From the NCBI GenBank assembly GCA_963825425.1, contig CAWGTF010000011.1, forward strand, positions 62,001-126,000: a stretch of 64,000 nucleotides of DNA. Reading direction: 5' to 3'. Both the position numbers and the translations under genes were made by a program. A model generated the notes under the pieces. It searched no databases. It was given only the letters and a program-made list of their open reading frames with translations, and was not told the origin of the DNA. This document shows positions 47,469 through 56,789 of the stretch, in pieces (positions within the stretch are counted from its first letter, which is position 1; the number at the start of each line of letters is the position of its first letter). The stretch is from PALSA-607 sp963825425 (GTDB lineage: Bacteria; Actinomycetota; Actinomycetes; Acidothermales; Acidothermaceae).

Positions 47469-48400
47469 CAGCGGCTGTGGTCCAGTTCATCCAGCCAGTG
47501 CAGGATTTCCGCCGACACCGCCTTCGGCGATTCCTCGTGCAGGAAGTGCCCGGCGTCCTCGATCAATCGCCACGTGTACGGACCACCGACGTAGCGACCC
47601 GAACCGGCCGCCGTCCGCGGAAGTACGCAGGTGTCAAGCGCGCCATGCAACTGCAACGTCGGGACGCCGACGGGCTCGCGTAGTTGACGGTTGAACCGTT
47701 GTCCGTCGCGTCGCAACTGCGAGCGCAGCGTCCAGCGGTAGTACTCGAGCGCTGAGTGCGCGACATGCGGGATCTGCATCTGCTCGCGGTAGCGCCGCTC
47801 GGACTCCTCATCAGGCCAACTCGGCGCCGACCATGCGTGCAACATTCGCCCCACGGCGTCCGCGTCATCGCTGACGAGTTGCCGCTCGGGGACCCATGGC
47901 CGCTGATACCCGACTAGGTGCGCACTGGCCATGAACTGGCCGCGCGGCTCGGTGAGCAGTGCGTTGCGAAAGCGCAGCGGGTGCGGCGCTGCGAGGGTGA
48001 CGATGCCGCGAACGGAGGCGGGATGCAGGACCGCTGTGCACCAAGCGGCGTAACCGCCCCAGTCGTGTCCGACGATGATCGCGTCGCGAGCACCGAGTGA
48101 TCGGACGATGCCGGCGACGTCGGAGGCAAGGGTGAAGGCGTCATAGCCGCGCGGCGGTTTGTCGCTGCCACCGTAGCCGCGCAGGTCAGGGGCGACCGCC
48201 CAGTAGCCGGCGTTCGCGATGTCCTGGAGCTGGTGTCGCATCGACCACCAGAACTGCGGGAACCCGTGCAGCAGCACGACAAGCGGGGCCTGGTTAGGGG
48301 TGCCCATCTCGGCCGCGTGGAAGCGCGTTCCGTTCGCGCTGACCTCGCGGTGGACCCACGGTCCCTCAACCATGACCACGGAGGAGTCCGGTACCAGCAT
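47468..48400 (-). CDS. Alpha/beta hydrolase, epoxide-hydrolase-like (EphE-like)
   Basis: Intact 310 aa. Oxyanion motif LLHGFPQFWWSMRHQL (HGFP). Nucleophile Asp in IIVGHDWGGYAAW. Cap-domain Tyr candidates in ALEYYRWTLRSQ. Acid in LHGALDTCVL. Catalytic His in IEDAGHFLHEESP. This pattern (HGFP, HDWGG, GHF) fits epoxide hydrolases such as Rv3670 EphE, which has the same neighbours. The substrate is not known. Confidence 0.92.
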   Translation of the reverse strand: MLVPDSSVVMVEGPWVHREVSANGTRFHAAEMGTPNQAPLVVLLHGFPQFWWSMRHQLQDIANAGYWAVAPDLRGYGGSDKPPRGYDAFTLASDVAGIVRSLGARDAIIVGHDWGGYAAWCTAVLHPASVRGIVTLAAPHPLRFRNALLTEPRGQFMASAHLVGYQRPWVPERQLVSDDADAVGRMLHAWSAPSWPDEESERRYREQMQIPHVAHSALEYYRWTLRSQLRRDGQRFNRQLREPVGVPTLQLHGALDTCVLPRTAAGSGRYVGGPYTWRLIEDAGHFLHEESPKAVSAEILHWLDELDHSR

Positions 48401-48524
48401 GGCGCCCAGCGTCCCACAGGTTGGGACAGATGGTGCTGGGTGAATTCCCTGAGGCGGGAGGTGGCGCTAGTCCCGCGCTCGGGCTGGCTTTCGCACGATG
48501 GCGTGCAGGTCTGCCTTGACCGAG

Positions 48525-48872
48525 TCAGCCGCGCGACTCGATGGCTTGGCCCTGCGCGAGCATCTTGATGCCGATCAGCGCCGCGATGCCGCCCAGTACG
48601 AGGTAGCCCCCGCCCACGATCAGGAACGACCAGCCCAGGCTCACGCCGAGCGCGTGGATCCCCAGCGCGATGGCGATGGAGATGATCGGGAGGGCGAACA
48701 GCGCGAGCACGCCGGCGACGATCAGGCCGGCCGCACCGACCGCGACCTTCCGCAGCGCTTTGACCACGTCGGCTTTGACGAGCTCGATTTCCTGGTGCAG
48801 GAGCAGGGCCAGGTCGCGGGTAAGGGTGGCCACCAGCTCGCCCAGAGAGCGCTCGCCTAGAGGTGTCGTCAC
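48525..48872 (-). CDS. Phage holin-like (DUF1469-type) integral membrane protein
   Basis: 115 aa small membrane protein from GTG 48872 (VTTPLGERSLGELVATL). A helical N-terminus (LTRDLALLLHQEIELVKADV) precedes two membrane hairpin helices (AAGLIVAGVLALFALPIISI and SFLIVGGGYLVLGGIAAL). It is annotated as phage holin family by homology in many actinobacteria, but it sits in a conserved chromosomal context, not a prophage. Function unknown. Confidence 0.85.
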   Translation of the reverse strand: MTTPLGERSLGELVATLTRDLALLLHQEIELVKADVVKALRKVAVGAAGLIVAGVLALFALPIISIAIALGIHALGVSLGWSFLIVGGGYLVLGGIAALIGIKMLAQGQAIESRG

Positions 48873-50129
48873 GCGTCGAGTATGGAGCACGCGCTCTCCT
48901 GGTCGCTTCGCGTGTCAGTGCCTGACCGGTCGAATCTATGCCGATGCCGAGCTTGCGGACGACCCACGGCAACGAGCCACCTTGAACGACGACAGACAGC
49001 GCGACGACCACGAACACGATGGCGTACAGCCTCGTGGCGTCTGGCACCCCGCCACTCACGGCGAGTGCGCCCAGCAGGATCGGCACGGCTCCTTTCAGGC
49101 CTGCCCAGGCAATGAATGTCGGTCTCGCGCCGGTCCAGCTTCAGTGCGGTGAGTAGCGGTACGCATACCACCGGCCGCAGGACGAGCGTGAGCAGGGCAA
49201 AGATGCCGAGACCGATCAGCCAGGCGTGGTGTTCGACGAGCGTGTGCAGGCGGACCGTGATGCCGAGCAGGACGAACGCGACGACCTCGCCGAGGCTAGC
49301 GAGAGTGGCATGAAAGCGTTCGACGGTGGGCACTTCATGGCTGATGGCATCGCTCGATCACGATGCCGGCGATGAGGACCGCGAGGAATCCGGAGCCGTG
49401 CGCGACGGTGGCCGCGCCATACAGCGCAAGGATTCCAGCTAGTGCGAGCAACGGTTGCTGTATTTCGAGCGGTCGGACGCCGAGTGCTGAGCAACCATCG
49501 CAGCGCCACGCCGCCAGCGACGCCGACGGCACATCCCACCGCCATCTCGATCGCGAAGTTTCCGAACACGACGGCAATGGACCCGTGTGCATGGCGTGGC
49601 GAGTTGCACGAACCCAAGCAGCAGTGCAATGCCGGCCGGGTCGTTGAATCCCGACTCGCCCTCGAGGATCGCCGCCGTCCGCCCTGTCAGTTCCTTGTTC
49701 GCAAGGACCGCGAAGACGACCGCGGGATCGGTCGGTGCCAACGCGGCCCCGAGGACGGCGGAGAATTTCCAGTCGAGACCGAAGATGGTGTGTGAGACGA
49801 CCGCGATCAGTGCCGTCGTGGCGAAGGTCCCGAGCACGCCGAGGGCGACGATCGGCACCGCGGCCTCGCGGAACCGCCGTCGTCCCAGATGCAGTCCGCC
49901 GTCGAAAAGGATGACGATCAGGGCCAACGGTGACCACGTTCTCGACTACATGCAGGTCGACCGCGGTTCGCAGCGCCTTGATCGAGTTGGCTGCTACCGC
50001 GGCGGCGATCAGGAAGACCGCCGGGGCGGGGATCCCGATCCAGCGCGCGACGCGACGCGCGAGCAGTGCGGCGGTGCCGACGAGGCCCCACACAAGGACG
50101 ACACCGCCGAACGAGGTGACGTCATGCAC
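48869..50129 (-). CDS. NhaP-type Na+(K+)/H+ antiporter (multiply frameshifted)
   Basis: CPA1-family cation/proton antiporter, about 410 aa, starting at ATG 50129. Pieces in order: GGVVLVWGLVGTAALLARRV and IGIPAPAVFLIAAAVAANSI; LALIVILFDGGLHLGRR; the core GAALAPTDPAVVFAVLANKE and GESGFNDPAGIALLLGFVQL; FAIEMAVGCAVGVAGGVALR; LLALAGILALYGAATVAHGS; LHTLVEHHAWLIGLGIFALL; and GAVPILLGALAVSGGVP with FVVVALSVVVQGGSLPWVVR. About five frame changes are required (near 49920, 49600, 49450, 49340 and 49110). The 3' end (near 48870-48900) is uncertain. Part of the core order beside acsA. Confidence 0.83.
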
Positions 50130-50289
50130 GGGAGCACCTCACGGGAGTCGGCGGGCCTGAAGTCGGGCAGAAGTGGGGCACAGCTGAACCATGCCGACCA
50201 GACTTCCCGGCGCACCAAGCCGCAGCCTATCGCCGAGACCGCCGCCCCCGCCGTCCCGGCTGTGCGATCTCGCCGGGCGGGGGGCCGGG

Positions 50290-52266
50290 CTACTCCTCCG
50301 TGGTGGCCGGCATTTGGGCGGCGATCGCGGCTACCACGTTCGGGTCGAGCAGCGTGGTTGTGTCGCCTAGCGCGCGGTGGTCGGCCACGTCACGCAACAA
50401 CCGGCGCATGATCTTCCCCGACCGCGTCTTCGGCAGGTCGGGACTGATCAAGATGTCGCGCGGTTTCGCGATCGCGCCGATCTCCTTGGCGACGTGGGCC
50501 CGGAGTTCGGCGGCGAACGCCGCACCACCGGATTCGCTGTCGGGCACGTTGCCCTTCACCGTGACGAAGGCGACGATCGCCTGGCCGGTGATCGGATCGT
50601 TCGCACCAACGACTGCCGCCTCGGCGACCTTGGGGTGACCGACGAGTGCGTGCTCGACTTCGGTCGTCGAGATGCGGTGGCCCGAAATGTTCATGACGTC
50701 ATCGATGCGCCCGAGCAACCAGAAGTCGCCGTCCTGGTCCTTCTTCGCGCCGTCGCCGGCGAAGTAAAGACCGGGGAACCGCGACCAGTAGGTCTGCTTG
50801 TAGCGCTCGGGATCGCGCCAGATACCGCGCAGCATCGAGGGCCACGGTTGGCTGATGACCATGTAGCCGCCCTCGCCGTTGCCGACCGAATTCCCGTCGT
50901 TGTCGATGATGTCAGCGGCGATGCCGGGGAATGCAGTCATGGCCGCGCCCGGCTTGGTGGAGGTGATGCCGGGCAGCGGGGTGATGAGGATCGAGCCCGT
51001 CTCGGTCTGCCACCACGTGTCGACGATCGGGCAGTTGTCGCTGCCGATGTTCTTGCGGTACCACATCCAGGCTTCGGGGTTGATCGGCTCACCGACACTG
51101 CCCAGCAGTCGCAGCGACGAGAGATCGTGCATGCGCGGGAACTCCTCGCCCCACTTCATGAAGGTGCGAATCGTGGTGGGGGCGGTGTAGAGGATCGACA
51201 CCTTGTATTTCTCGATCATCGACCACCAGCGGTCACGTGCGGGGGTGTCGGGCGTGCCTTCGTACATGACGGACGTCGCACGGTTGGCGAGCGGGCCATA
51301 GACGATGTAGCTGTGGCCGGTGACCCAGCCGATGTCGGCGGCGCACCAATAGACATCGGTGTCCTCGTGCAGGTCGAACACCATCTTGTGGGTAGCGCTA
51401 ACGCCAGTCAGGTATCCACCGCTCGTGTGCAGAATCCCCTTCGGCTTCGCCGTCGTCCCGCTCGTGTACATGATGTAGAGCGGCTGCTCTGCGTCGAACG
51501 CCTGCGCCGCATGGGTTTCCGGCTGCTTGTCGACCACGTCGTGCCACCACACGTCGCGACCCTCGAACCACTCGACGTCCTGCCCGGTGCGACGCACAAC
51601 GAGCACGGTTTCGACTTGCGGGCACTCCTTCAGCGCCAAGTCGACAGCCGGCTTCAACGCGCTCGCGGCACCACGGCGGTAGCCGCCGTCCGCAGTGATG
51701 ATGAACTTCGCCTCGCAGTCATTCGTACGGCCGGCCAATGCCTCCGCCGAGAATCCGCCGAACACCACCGAGTGCGGCGCACCGATACGCGCACACGCCA
51801 GCATCGACACAACGGTCTCGGGGATCATCGGCATGTAGATCATCACCCGGTCACCGGCGGCGACACCGAGTTCGGTCAGGGCATTCGCTGCCTTGCACAC
51901 CAACGTGGTCAGCTCGGCGTAGGTGATCGTGCGGGTGTCGCCCGGCTCGCCTTCCCAGTGGTAGGCGACCTGATCGCCATGGCCGGCCTCGACGTGGCGA
52001 TCCAGACAGTTCACCGCGACGTTGAGCTTGGCGCCCACAAACCACTTCGAGAACGGCGCATCGCTCCAGTCCAGAACCTGCGACCACGGTTGCGCCCACG
52101 TCAGCCGATTCGCCTGCTTTTCCCAGAAGGCCAAGGGATCCTTCGCAGCCTCTGCGTAGATCTCCTTCTTCGCGATCGCATCCGCGGCGAGCTTCGGCGG
52201 CGGATCGAACCGCCTGGTCTCGTGCAACAAGTTCGACAGACTTGCCTCGGGAGTTGCTCCGGTCAC
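50290..52266 (-). CDS. acsA: Acetyl-CoA synthetase
   Basis: Intact 658 aa ANL-superfamily enzyme that activates acetate to acetyl-CoA through acetyl-AMP. AMP-binding P-loop IMYTSGTTAKPKGILHTSGG. Core motifs VDTWWQTETGSILITPLPG and ISGHRISTTEVEHALVGHPK. The acetylation-controlled catalytic Lys is in PKTRSGKIMRRLLRD near the C-terminus, so activity may be regulated by reversible lysine acetylation, as known for Acs. Preceded by a structured 350-bp gap. About 160 bp without a gene separate its stop from the NhaP start. Confidence 0.97.
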   Translation of the reverse strand: MTGATPEASLSNLLHETRRFDPPPKLAADAIAKKEIYAEAAKDPLAFWEKQANRLTWAQPWSQVLDWSDAPFSKWFVGAKLNVAVNCLDRHVEAGHGDQVAYHWEGEPGDTRTITYAELTTLVCKAANALTELGVAAGDRVMIYMPMIPETVVSMLACARIGAPHSVVFGGFSAEALAGRTNDCEAKFIITADGGYRRGAASALKPAVDLALKECPQVETVLVVRRTGQDVEWFEGRDVWWHDVVDKQPETHAAQAFDAEQPLYIMYTSGTTAKPKGILHTSGGYLTGVSATHKMVFDLHEDTDVYWCAADIGWVTGHSYIVYGPLANRATSVMYEGTPDTPARDRWWSMIEKYKVSILYTAPTTIRTFMKWGEEFPRMHDLSSLRLLGSVGEPINPEAWMWYRKNIGSDNCPIVDTWWQTETGSILITPLPGITSTKPGAAMTAFPGIAADIIDNDGNSVGNGEGGYMVISQPWPSMLRGIWRDPERYKQTYWSRFPGLYFAGDGAKKDQDGDFWLLGRIDDVMNISGHRISTTEVEHALVGHPKVAEAAVVGANDPITGQAIVAFVTVKGNVPDSESGGAAFAAELRAHVAKEIGAIAKPRDILISPDLPKTRSGKIMRRLLRDVADHRALGDTTTLLDPNVVAAIAAQMPATTEE

Positions 52267-52335
52267 GATGCGCCTTCTTTCATCCTTTGCTGCGTGAGCT
52301 GCGTTTCTTCAGGACCCCGTAGCGAGATCTCATAC

Positions 52336-52548
52336 TGCGAGCGGCGCCCCGCATATCGGGACGCCGCCGCTCGCACGATCCTCCGGTTACCAAGCGTGCA
52401 CCTGCGCATTGTCGGCGAGCAGGCAACTCGTGAGAGCCGCCGCCCGACTCGACCGCCTGATTCGGCTGGTTCCGCGTGGGTGCCAGAGGTGTCGTGCGTG
52501 AGTCCGAGAACCTCGAGGGCGGAACCCTCGCGGTACCCGACTCATGAC
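52336..52548 (-). ncRNA. Candidate Ms1/MTS2823-like small RNA downstream of the HAD phosphatase
   Basis: The 350-bp gap between HAD and acsA has no coding signal but strong secondary structure. On the minus strand, after a promoter-like pair, the RNA would open with GAGTC...GACTC (52543-52539 with 52504-52500) enclosing CGAGGG/CCCTCG (52530-52514). It would end in a very strong hairpin whose arms TGCGAGCGGCG and CGCCGCTCGCA lie at 52375-52336 (a factor-independent or attenuating end without a clear T-run). In M. tuberculosis the abundant RNA MTS2823 (Ms1 homologue, an RNA polymerase-binding RNA) lies just downstream of Rv3661, the orthologue of this HAD gene, on the same strand. Identity is inferred from position, strand and structure. 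No sequence alignment was made, and length is approximate. Confidence 0.5.
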
Positions 52549-52551
52549 TCG

Positions 52552-52580
52552 TTTGTACGCCTAACGCCAGCCATTCGGAA
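52552..52580 (-). promoter_or_regulatory. Possible sigma-A promoter of the structured RNA
   Basis: On the minus strand TTCCGA (52580-52575) and TACAAA (52557-52552) are separated by exactly 17 bp, a fair -35/-10 pair placed 4-9 bp before the first base of the outer RNA stem. The -35 box is weak (3 of 6 consensus bases). Confidence 0.35.
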
Positions 52581-52616
52581 GGGCCTAGAGGCTTGGAAGA
52601 GTCTCAGCCTTTTTCG

Positions 52617-53447
52617 TCAGCTCTTCGTGCCGGCTCGTAGCGCCGGGACGTCCTTGCTGCGGCGGCGGGCGTACCAGACCAGGCCGGCGGCGGCCATGCC
52701 CGCACCTAACCCGGCGGCCGCGTAGACCGGACTGCGTGGCGAACCGAGGCCGACGCGCGACCGCAGCGGTACCGGGTTCTCGAAGTTCAGCACCGGCCAG
52801 CCGCGGCTGATCGCCTCCTTGCGCAACGCCCGATCGGGATTCACTACCGACGGGATGCCCACCGCCTCCAGGAGCGGGATGTCGGTCGACGAATCGCTGT
52901 AGGCGAAGGACGCCGCGAGGTCGTAGCCCTCCTTGGCGGCCAAGTCGATGACTGCGGCCGCCTTCGCTTCGCCGTACGCGTAGTAGTCGATGTCGCCGGT
53001 GAACCGGCCGTCCTCGACGACCATCCGGGTGGCGATGACCCGATCCGCGCCAAGCATTTCCCCGATCGGTTCCACCACCTCGATGCCCGACGTGCTCACG
53101 ATGACGACATCAAGGCCGGCCGCGTGGTGCTGCTCGATCAGGGCGGCGGCTTCGTCGTAGATCAGTGGATCGATCAGGTCGTGCAGTGTTTCCGCGACGA
53201 TCGCCTTGACCTGCTCGACGTCCCATCCCTTGCACAGTTGAGACAGGTAGGCGCGCATCCGTTCGATCTGGTCGTGGTCGGCCCCACCCACCAGGAAGAC
53301 GAACTGGGCGTAGGTGCTCTTGAGCAGCGCCCGCCGGTTGATCAACCCGCCTTGGTAGAACGGCCGCCCGAAAGCCATGACGCTCGACTTGGCGATGATC
53401 GTCTTGTCGAGGTCGAAGAAGGCCGCCGGCCGGCTCGTGGTGCTCAT
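52617..53447 (-). CDS. HAD-IB family phosphatase (SerB-like) with C-terminal membrane anchor
   Basis: Intact 276 aa, like Rv3661. HAD motif I AAFFDLDKTIIAKSS, motif II VVIVSTSGIEVV, motif III Lys in GEAKAAAVIDLA, motif IV SYSDSSTDIPLLE-type (FAYSDSSTDIPLLEAVG). An extra C-terminal hydrophobic helix (VYAAAGLGAGMAAAGLVW) followed by ARRRS suggests membrane attachment. Homologues dephosphorylate phosphoserine-like or lipid-linked substrates. The true substrate is unknown. In Streptomyces and mycobacteria this gene also lies between the acs and ssd/tad loci. Confidence 0.93.
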   Translation of the reverse strand: MSTTSRPAAFFDLDKTIIAKSSVMAFGRPFYQGGLINRRALLKSTYAQFVFLVGGADHDQIERMRAYLSQLCKGWDVEQVKAIVAETLHDLIDPLIYDEAAALIEQHHAAGLDVVIVSTSGIEVVEPIGEMLGADRVIATRMVVEDGRFTGDIDYYAYGEAKAAAVIDLAAKEGYDLAASFAYSDSSTDIPLLEAVGIPSVVNPDRALRKEAISRGWPVLNFENPVPLRSRVGLGSPRSPVYAAAGLGAGMAAAGLVWYARRRSKDVPALRAGTKS

Positions 53448-53579
53448 GCTCCGAGGATAGGACGCCGGGCGTGATCACCCCGGCCGCGCCATGGGCCTTT
53501 TGTCATAACCTGTTCTTGGTCACGAATTGATTGCGACAGGGGGATGTGCGAGACGGGGCGCTTGCCTTACGTTAGTCCC

Positions 53580-53652
53580 GGTACGGCTCTCCCCCCAGAG
53601 TCGGACCCTTCGTGAACGGCCCCCGCTACCCCCCCGGCGGGGGCCGTTCCAT
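53580..53652 (+). ncRNA. 6C RNA (B11-type small RNA)
   Basis: Two hairpins with C-rich loops on the plus strand. The first is CTCT-CCCCCC-AGAG at 53587-53600. The second has a perfect 13-bp stem, GAACGGCCCCCGC (53614-53626) with GCGGGGGCCGTTC (53637-53649), around a loop containing CCCCCCC. Paired six-C loops define the 6C RNA family. In M. tuberculosis the family member B11 lies between Rv3660c and Rv3661, the orthologues of the two flanking genes here, and on the ssd strand, as seen here. The 5' end is approximate. The rest of the 313-bp gap (53448-53760) shows no gene. Confidence 0.88.
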
Positions 53653-53760
53653 GTCCCGGGACCGATTGCGTCCGTCCACACCCCCGACCGTGATCGCAGC
53701 GGATCCACAGGTGCTGGCCGGGCGGCGCCGCCGCCCGGCGCCGACGTCGATCGTTGGCAC

Positions 53761-54947
53761 ATGCCGATCTCGCCCGACCTCGCCACGCCCCGCCGACCGC
53801 TGCTGGTGACCGCCGATCCTGACCTGCTCGACGACATCCTGCGGCTCGGTGCGGCGGCCGGGGTCGACGTTGACGTCGCGCACGATCCGGCCGGCGCGCA
53901 GGCTGGGGTGGTCGAAGGCGGCGCTTGGTGCTCGTCGGAGACGACGTCTCGCATCGCGCTCGGCCGTGCGTCAATGCGGCCCAGGGTCGGCGTCGTTCTG
54001 GTGGGCCGCGACCTCGACGACGGCTTCATCTGGAAACGCGCGGTCGGCGTCGGCGCCGAGCACGTCGCGTTGTTGCCGGACGCCGAGCCGTGGCTGGTCG
54101 CGCGACTGGCCGACGCGGTCGACGAATGCGCCGCGCTGGGCCTGACGGTTGCCGTGATCGGCGGGCGTGGGGGAGCGGGTGCGAGCACGCTCGCCGCGGC
54201 GCTTGCCGTCACCGCCATGCGAGGCGGACGCCGGGTGATGCTCGTCGATGCGGATCCGCACGGCGGCGGCGCTGATCTGCTCTTCGGGGGTGAGCACGCG
54301 GCGGGTTTGCGCTGGTCCGACATCGCTGGCGCGAACGGCCGGATCGGCGGCGAGGAGTTGCGTGCGGCGTTGCCCCATTTCGGCGAACTCGCGGTGCTCT
54401 CCTATGACCGCGGCGATCCGCTCGACCTGCGAACCGACGCGGTGTCGAGCGTGCTCGCGGCTGCCGCTCGGGTGTGCGATCTCACGGTGGCTGACTTGCC
54501 ACGGCGCATCGATGAAGCCGCCGGCGTCGTGCTGGCGGCTGCCGATGTCGTCTTACTCGTCGTCCCGGCCGAGGTACGTGCGGTGGCTTCCGCCGCACGG
54601 ATTGCCACCGAGATCACCAGGGTGGCTGACGACGTGCGGGTCGTGGTGAGAGGTCCGGCGCCAGGCGGGCTGACCGCCCTCGACGTTGCGCAGGCGCTCG
54701 GCCTGCCGTCGGCGGGCTACCTCAAGGCGGAGCCAGGTCTGGGTGCAGCGCTCGAACGCGGTGAGGCGCCCGCTGGTCAGGGCCGGGGTCCACTCGCCAA
54801 GTTCTGCCGAGAGTTACTCGCGTCGCTGCCGTTCCCGGACGACCGCGTTCGCGATCCCATGGCCGAGGTTCCCATCGACCTCATCGAGACCACCATCGCG
54901 TCGACGGCGTTCCCACCGTCGGTTGGCGTCCGACGGCTGCGCCATGA
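53761..54947 (+). CDS. ssd: CpaE/Ssd-like septum-site-determining protein
   Basis: MinD/CpaE-type ATPase-like protein, about 394 aa, like Rv3660c. ATG 53761 (MPISPDLATPRRPLLVTAD). A receiver-like N-terminus is followed by the P-loop region VIGGRGGAGASTLAAALAVT, which lacks the signature Lys, as usual in Ssd/CpaE proteins. Switch-like VMLVDADPHGGGADLLFGG and VCDLTVADLPRRIDEAAGVV. The frame runs on past 54947. A single shift near 54900 would give the ending VPTVGWRPTAAP with a stop overlapping tadA (ATGA), which I prefer. Involved in pilus localisation or septum control by homology. Confidence 0.88.
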
Positions 54948-56095
54948 CCCTCGACGCCGCATTGGTGGCAAAGGTGCGCAGTCGGCTCGCCGACGACGTC
55001 ACACCGCCGACGACCGCACGGGTCGCCGCGCTCGTGCGCGAGGAGGCCGGCGTCCGTGGTGCGGCGCAGGTGCTCGCCGCCGTCGAGACATTGCGCAGCG
55101 AGCTGGTCGGTGCCGGTCCGCTCGAAGCACTGCTGCACGAACCTGGCGTGACCGACGTCCTGGTCAACGGTCCTGACGAGGTGTGGGTCGATCGCGGTCG
55201 CGGGCTCGAGCGCGCCGACGTGCGCTTCGGCAGTGATCGCGAGATCCGCCGGCTGGCGGCCCGGCTCGCGGCGGCGGCCGGTCGCCGTCTCGACGACGCG
55301 GTGCCGTACGCCGACATCAGGCTCGCCGACGGCGTCCGGCTGCACGCGGTCCTGCCGCCGGTATCGCCTGGCGGCGTGTGCCTGTCGTTTCGGGTTCCGC
55401 GCCGCCGCGCGTTCTCCCTCGACGAGTTCGTCGACATGGGGGCGATGCCGCGCGAGGCGGCCGCGCTGCTGCGCCGCTGTCGTCGCATCGAGGGCTTCGT
55501 TCGTCGTGACCGGCGGCACCGGCACCGGCAAGACCACGCTGCTGGCGACGCTGCTCGGCCGGGTCGATCCGCGCGAACGCGTGGTCATCGTCGAGGATTC
55601 CGGTGAACTTCGCCCTGACCATCCGCACGTCGTGCGGCTCGAGGCTCGCGCGCCGAACATCGAAGGGGCAGGCGCAATCGAGCTGCGGTCGTTGGTGCGG
55701 CACGCACTTCGGATGCGCCCCGATCGACTGGTTGTCGGTGAGGTTCGCGGCGCCGAGTGCGTCGACTTGCTGGCTGCGCTGAACGTCGGGCACGACGGTG
55801 GTGCCGGCACCTTGCACGCGAACTCAGTGGTCGATGTGCCGGCCAGGATCGAGGCGCTGTGCACCGCCGCGGGGCTGTCCCGCGAAGCCGCGCACAGTCA
55901 ACTTGGTGCGGGGCTGCGGGTGGTTGTCCATCTCGCGCGCGGGCCCGACGGCCAACGCGTGCTTGATTCGGTCGGTGTCGTGCGTGCAGGCGCACCGATG
56001 GTCTTGTCGACGTGCTGCCGGCAATGCACCGGCGCGATGGGCGCTGGGTCGACGCCGGCGGTCGCGTCGCTCTTGACCAGGTGCTCGGCGGGTGA
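54944..56095 (+). CDS. tadA: TadA/CpaF-type pilus assembly ATPase (frameshifted)
   Basis: Secretion ATPase of the Flp/Tad pilus, about 384 aa from ATG 54944. N-terminal MTLDAALVAKVRSRLADDV, then PLEALLHEPGVTDVLVNGPD and SPGGVCLSFRVPRRRAFSLD. After a frameshift near 55490 the Walker A VVTGGTGTGKTTLLATLLGR, Asp/Glu box VVIVEDSGELRPDHPHVVRL and Walker B RMRPDRLVVGEVRGAECVDL-type residues, with HDGGAGTLHANSVVDVPARI. A second shift near 56005 gives the ending GLVDVLPAMHRRDGRWVDAG and a stop that overlaps tadB (GTGA). Confidence 0.9.
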
Positions 56096-56782
56096 CGGGA
56101 TCGCGCGCTCGGCTCGCCGCGGTCTGTCTTCGTGGCCCACGGACAGGCGGTGCTTTCGGCGTCGATTGGGTGGCGGCAGCTGCGCGCACTTGGGCTCACC
56201 GGCAAGGATTCCGCCGCGGCCGCGCGCTGCTAGCTCACCCGCACCTCGATCGTCGATCTTTGCCGCGCGACCGCGGCCGAACTGCGCGCTGGCCGGGCCT
56301 CGGCCGACGCGTTCGCGGCTGCGGTACAGGCCGGCCCGGCACAGTTGGCCGCGCTCTTGCAGCCAGCCGTCGCTGTTGGTCGCCGAGGTGACAGCGGCGA
56401 CCTCGCCGACGCGGTTGCCCGCGTCGCGGCAAGTCCTGGCTGCGACGGACTGCGTGCGGTCGTGGCCTGCTGGCGGGTGGCCGCCGCGTCGGGTGCCGCG
56501 CTCGCGCCGGCGATCGATCGGGTCGCCGATGCGCTGCAGGACGAGATCGACCTCGGCCGCGAGGTCACGTCGATCATGGCCGGCCCGCGCGCCACCGTGC
56601 ATGTGCTCGCCGGACTCCCGCTGATCGGTCTGCTTCTCGGGACGGCGATCGGTGCGCGTCCGATCGACTTCCTCTTCGGGTCTGCTCCGGGCGTCGGTTG
56701 CCTGTTCGGCGCCGTTGTCTTCGACGCGCTCGGTGTTGCGTGGGCGCGCCGCATCGCACGTCGCGCCGCGCGGCTGGGCTGA
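56092..56782 (+). CDS. TadB-like type II secretion F-domain protein (frameshifted)
   Basis: Inner-membrane platform protein of the Tad pilus, about 230 aa. GTG 56092 overlaps the tadA stop. The first third is unclear because of frame changes between 56100 and 56250. From about 56265 a single frame reads LCRATAAELRAGRASADAFA, then the T2SSF core VVACWRVAAASGAALAPAID and REVTSIMAGPRATVHVLAGL, followed by membrane helices LPLIGLLLGTAIGARP and GVGCLFGAVVFDALGVAW. Shorter than TadB of Gram-negatives but like Rv3658c. Confidence 0.8.
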
Positions 56783-56789
56783 GGCAATC

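Noticed and set aside
48411..48427. Small GTCCCA/TGGGAC hairpin upstream of the epoxide-hydrolase-like gene
   Set aside because: A six-base stem is too weak to support a terminator or operator claim in this GC-rich context.
48525..48872. Prophage holin
   Set aside because: The protein belongs to a family named after holins, but no other phage gene is present and the locus is conserved chromosomal core.
52589..52614. AGGCT/AGCCT stem followed by five T on the plus strand as an intrinsic terminator of a plus-strand RNA
   Set aside because: The stem is short (5 bp), the loop is long, and no plus-strand gene or promoter precedes it. The stronger structures and the promoter-like pair favour the minus strand.
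50377..52725. 782-aa open frame antisense to acsA
   Set aside because: Fully overlaps the intact, conserved acetyl-CoA synthetase and has no recognisable motif.
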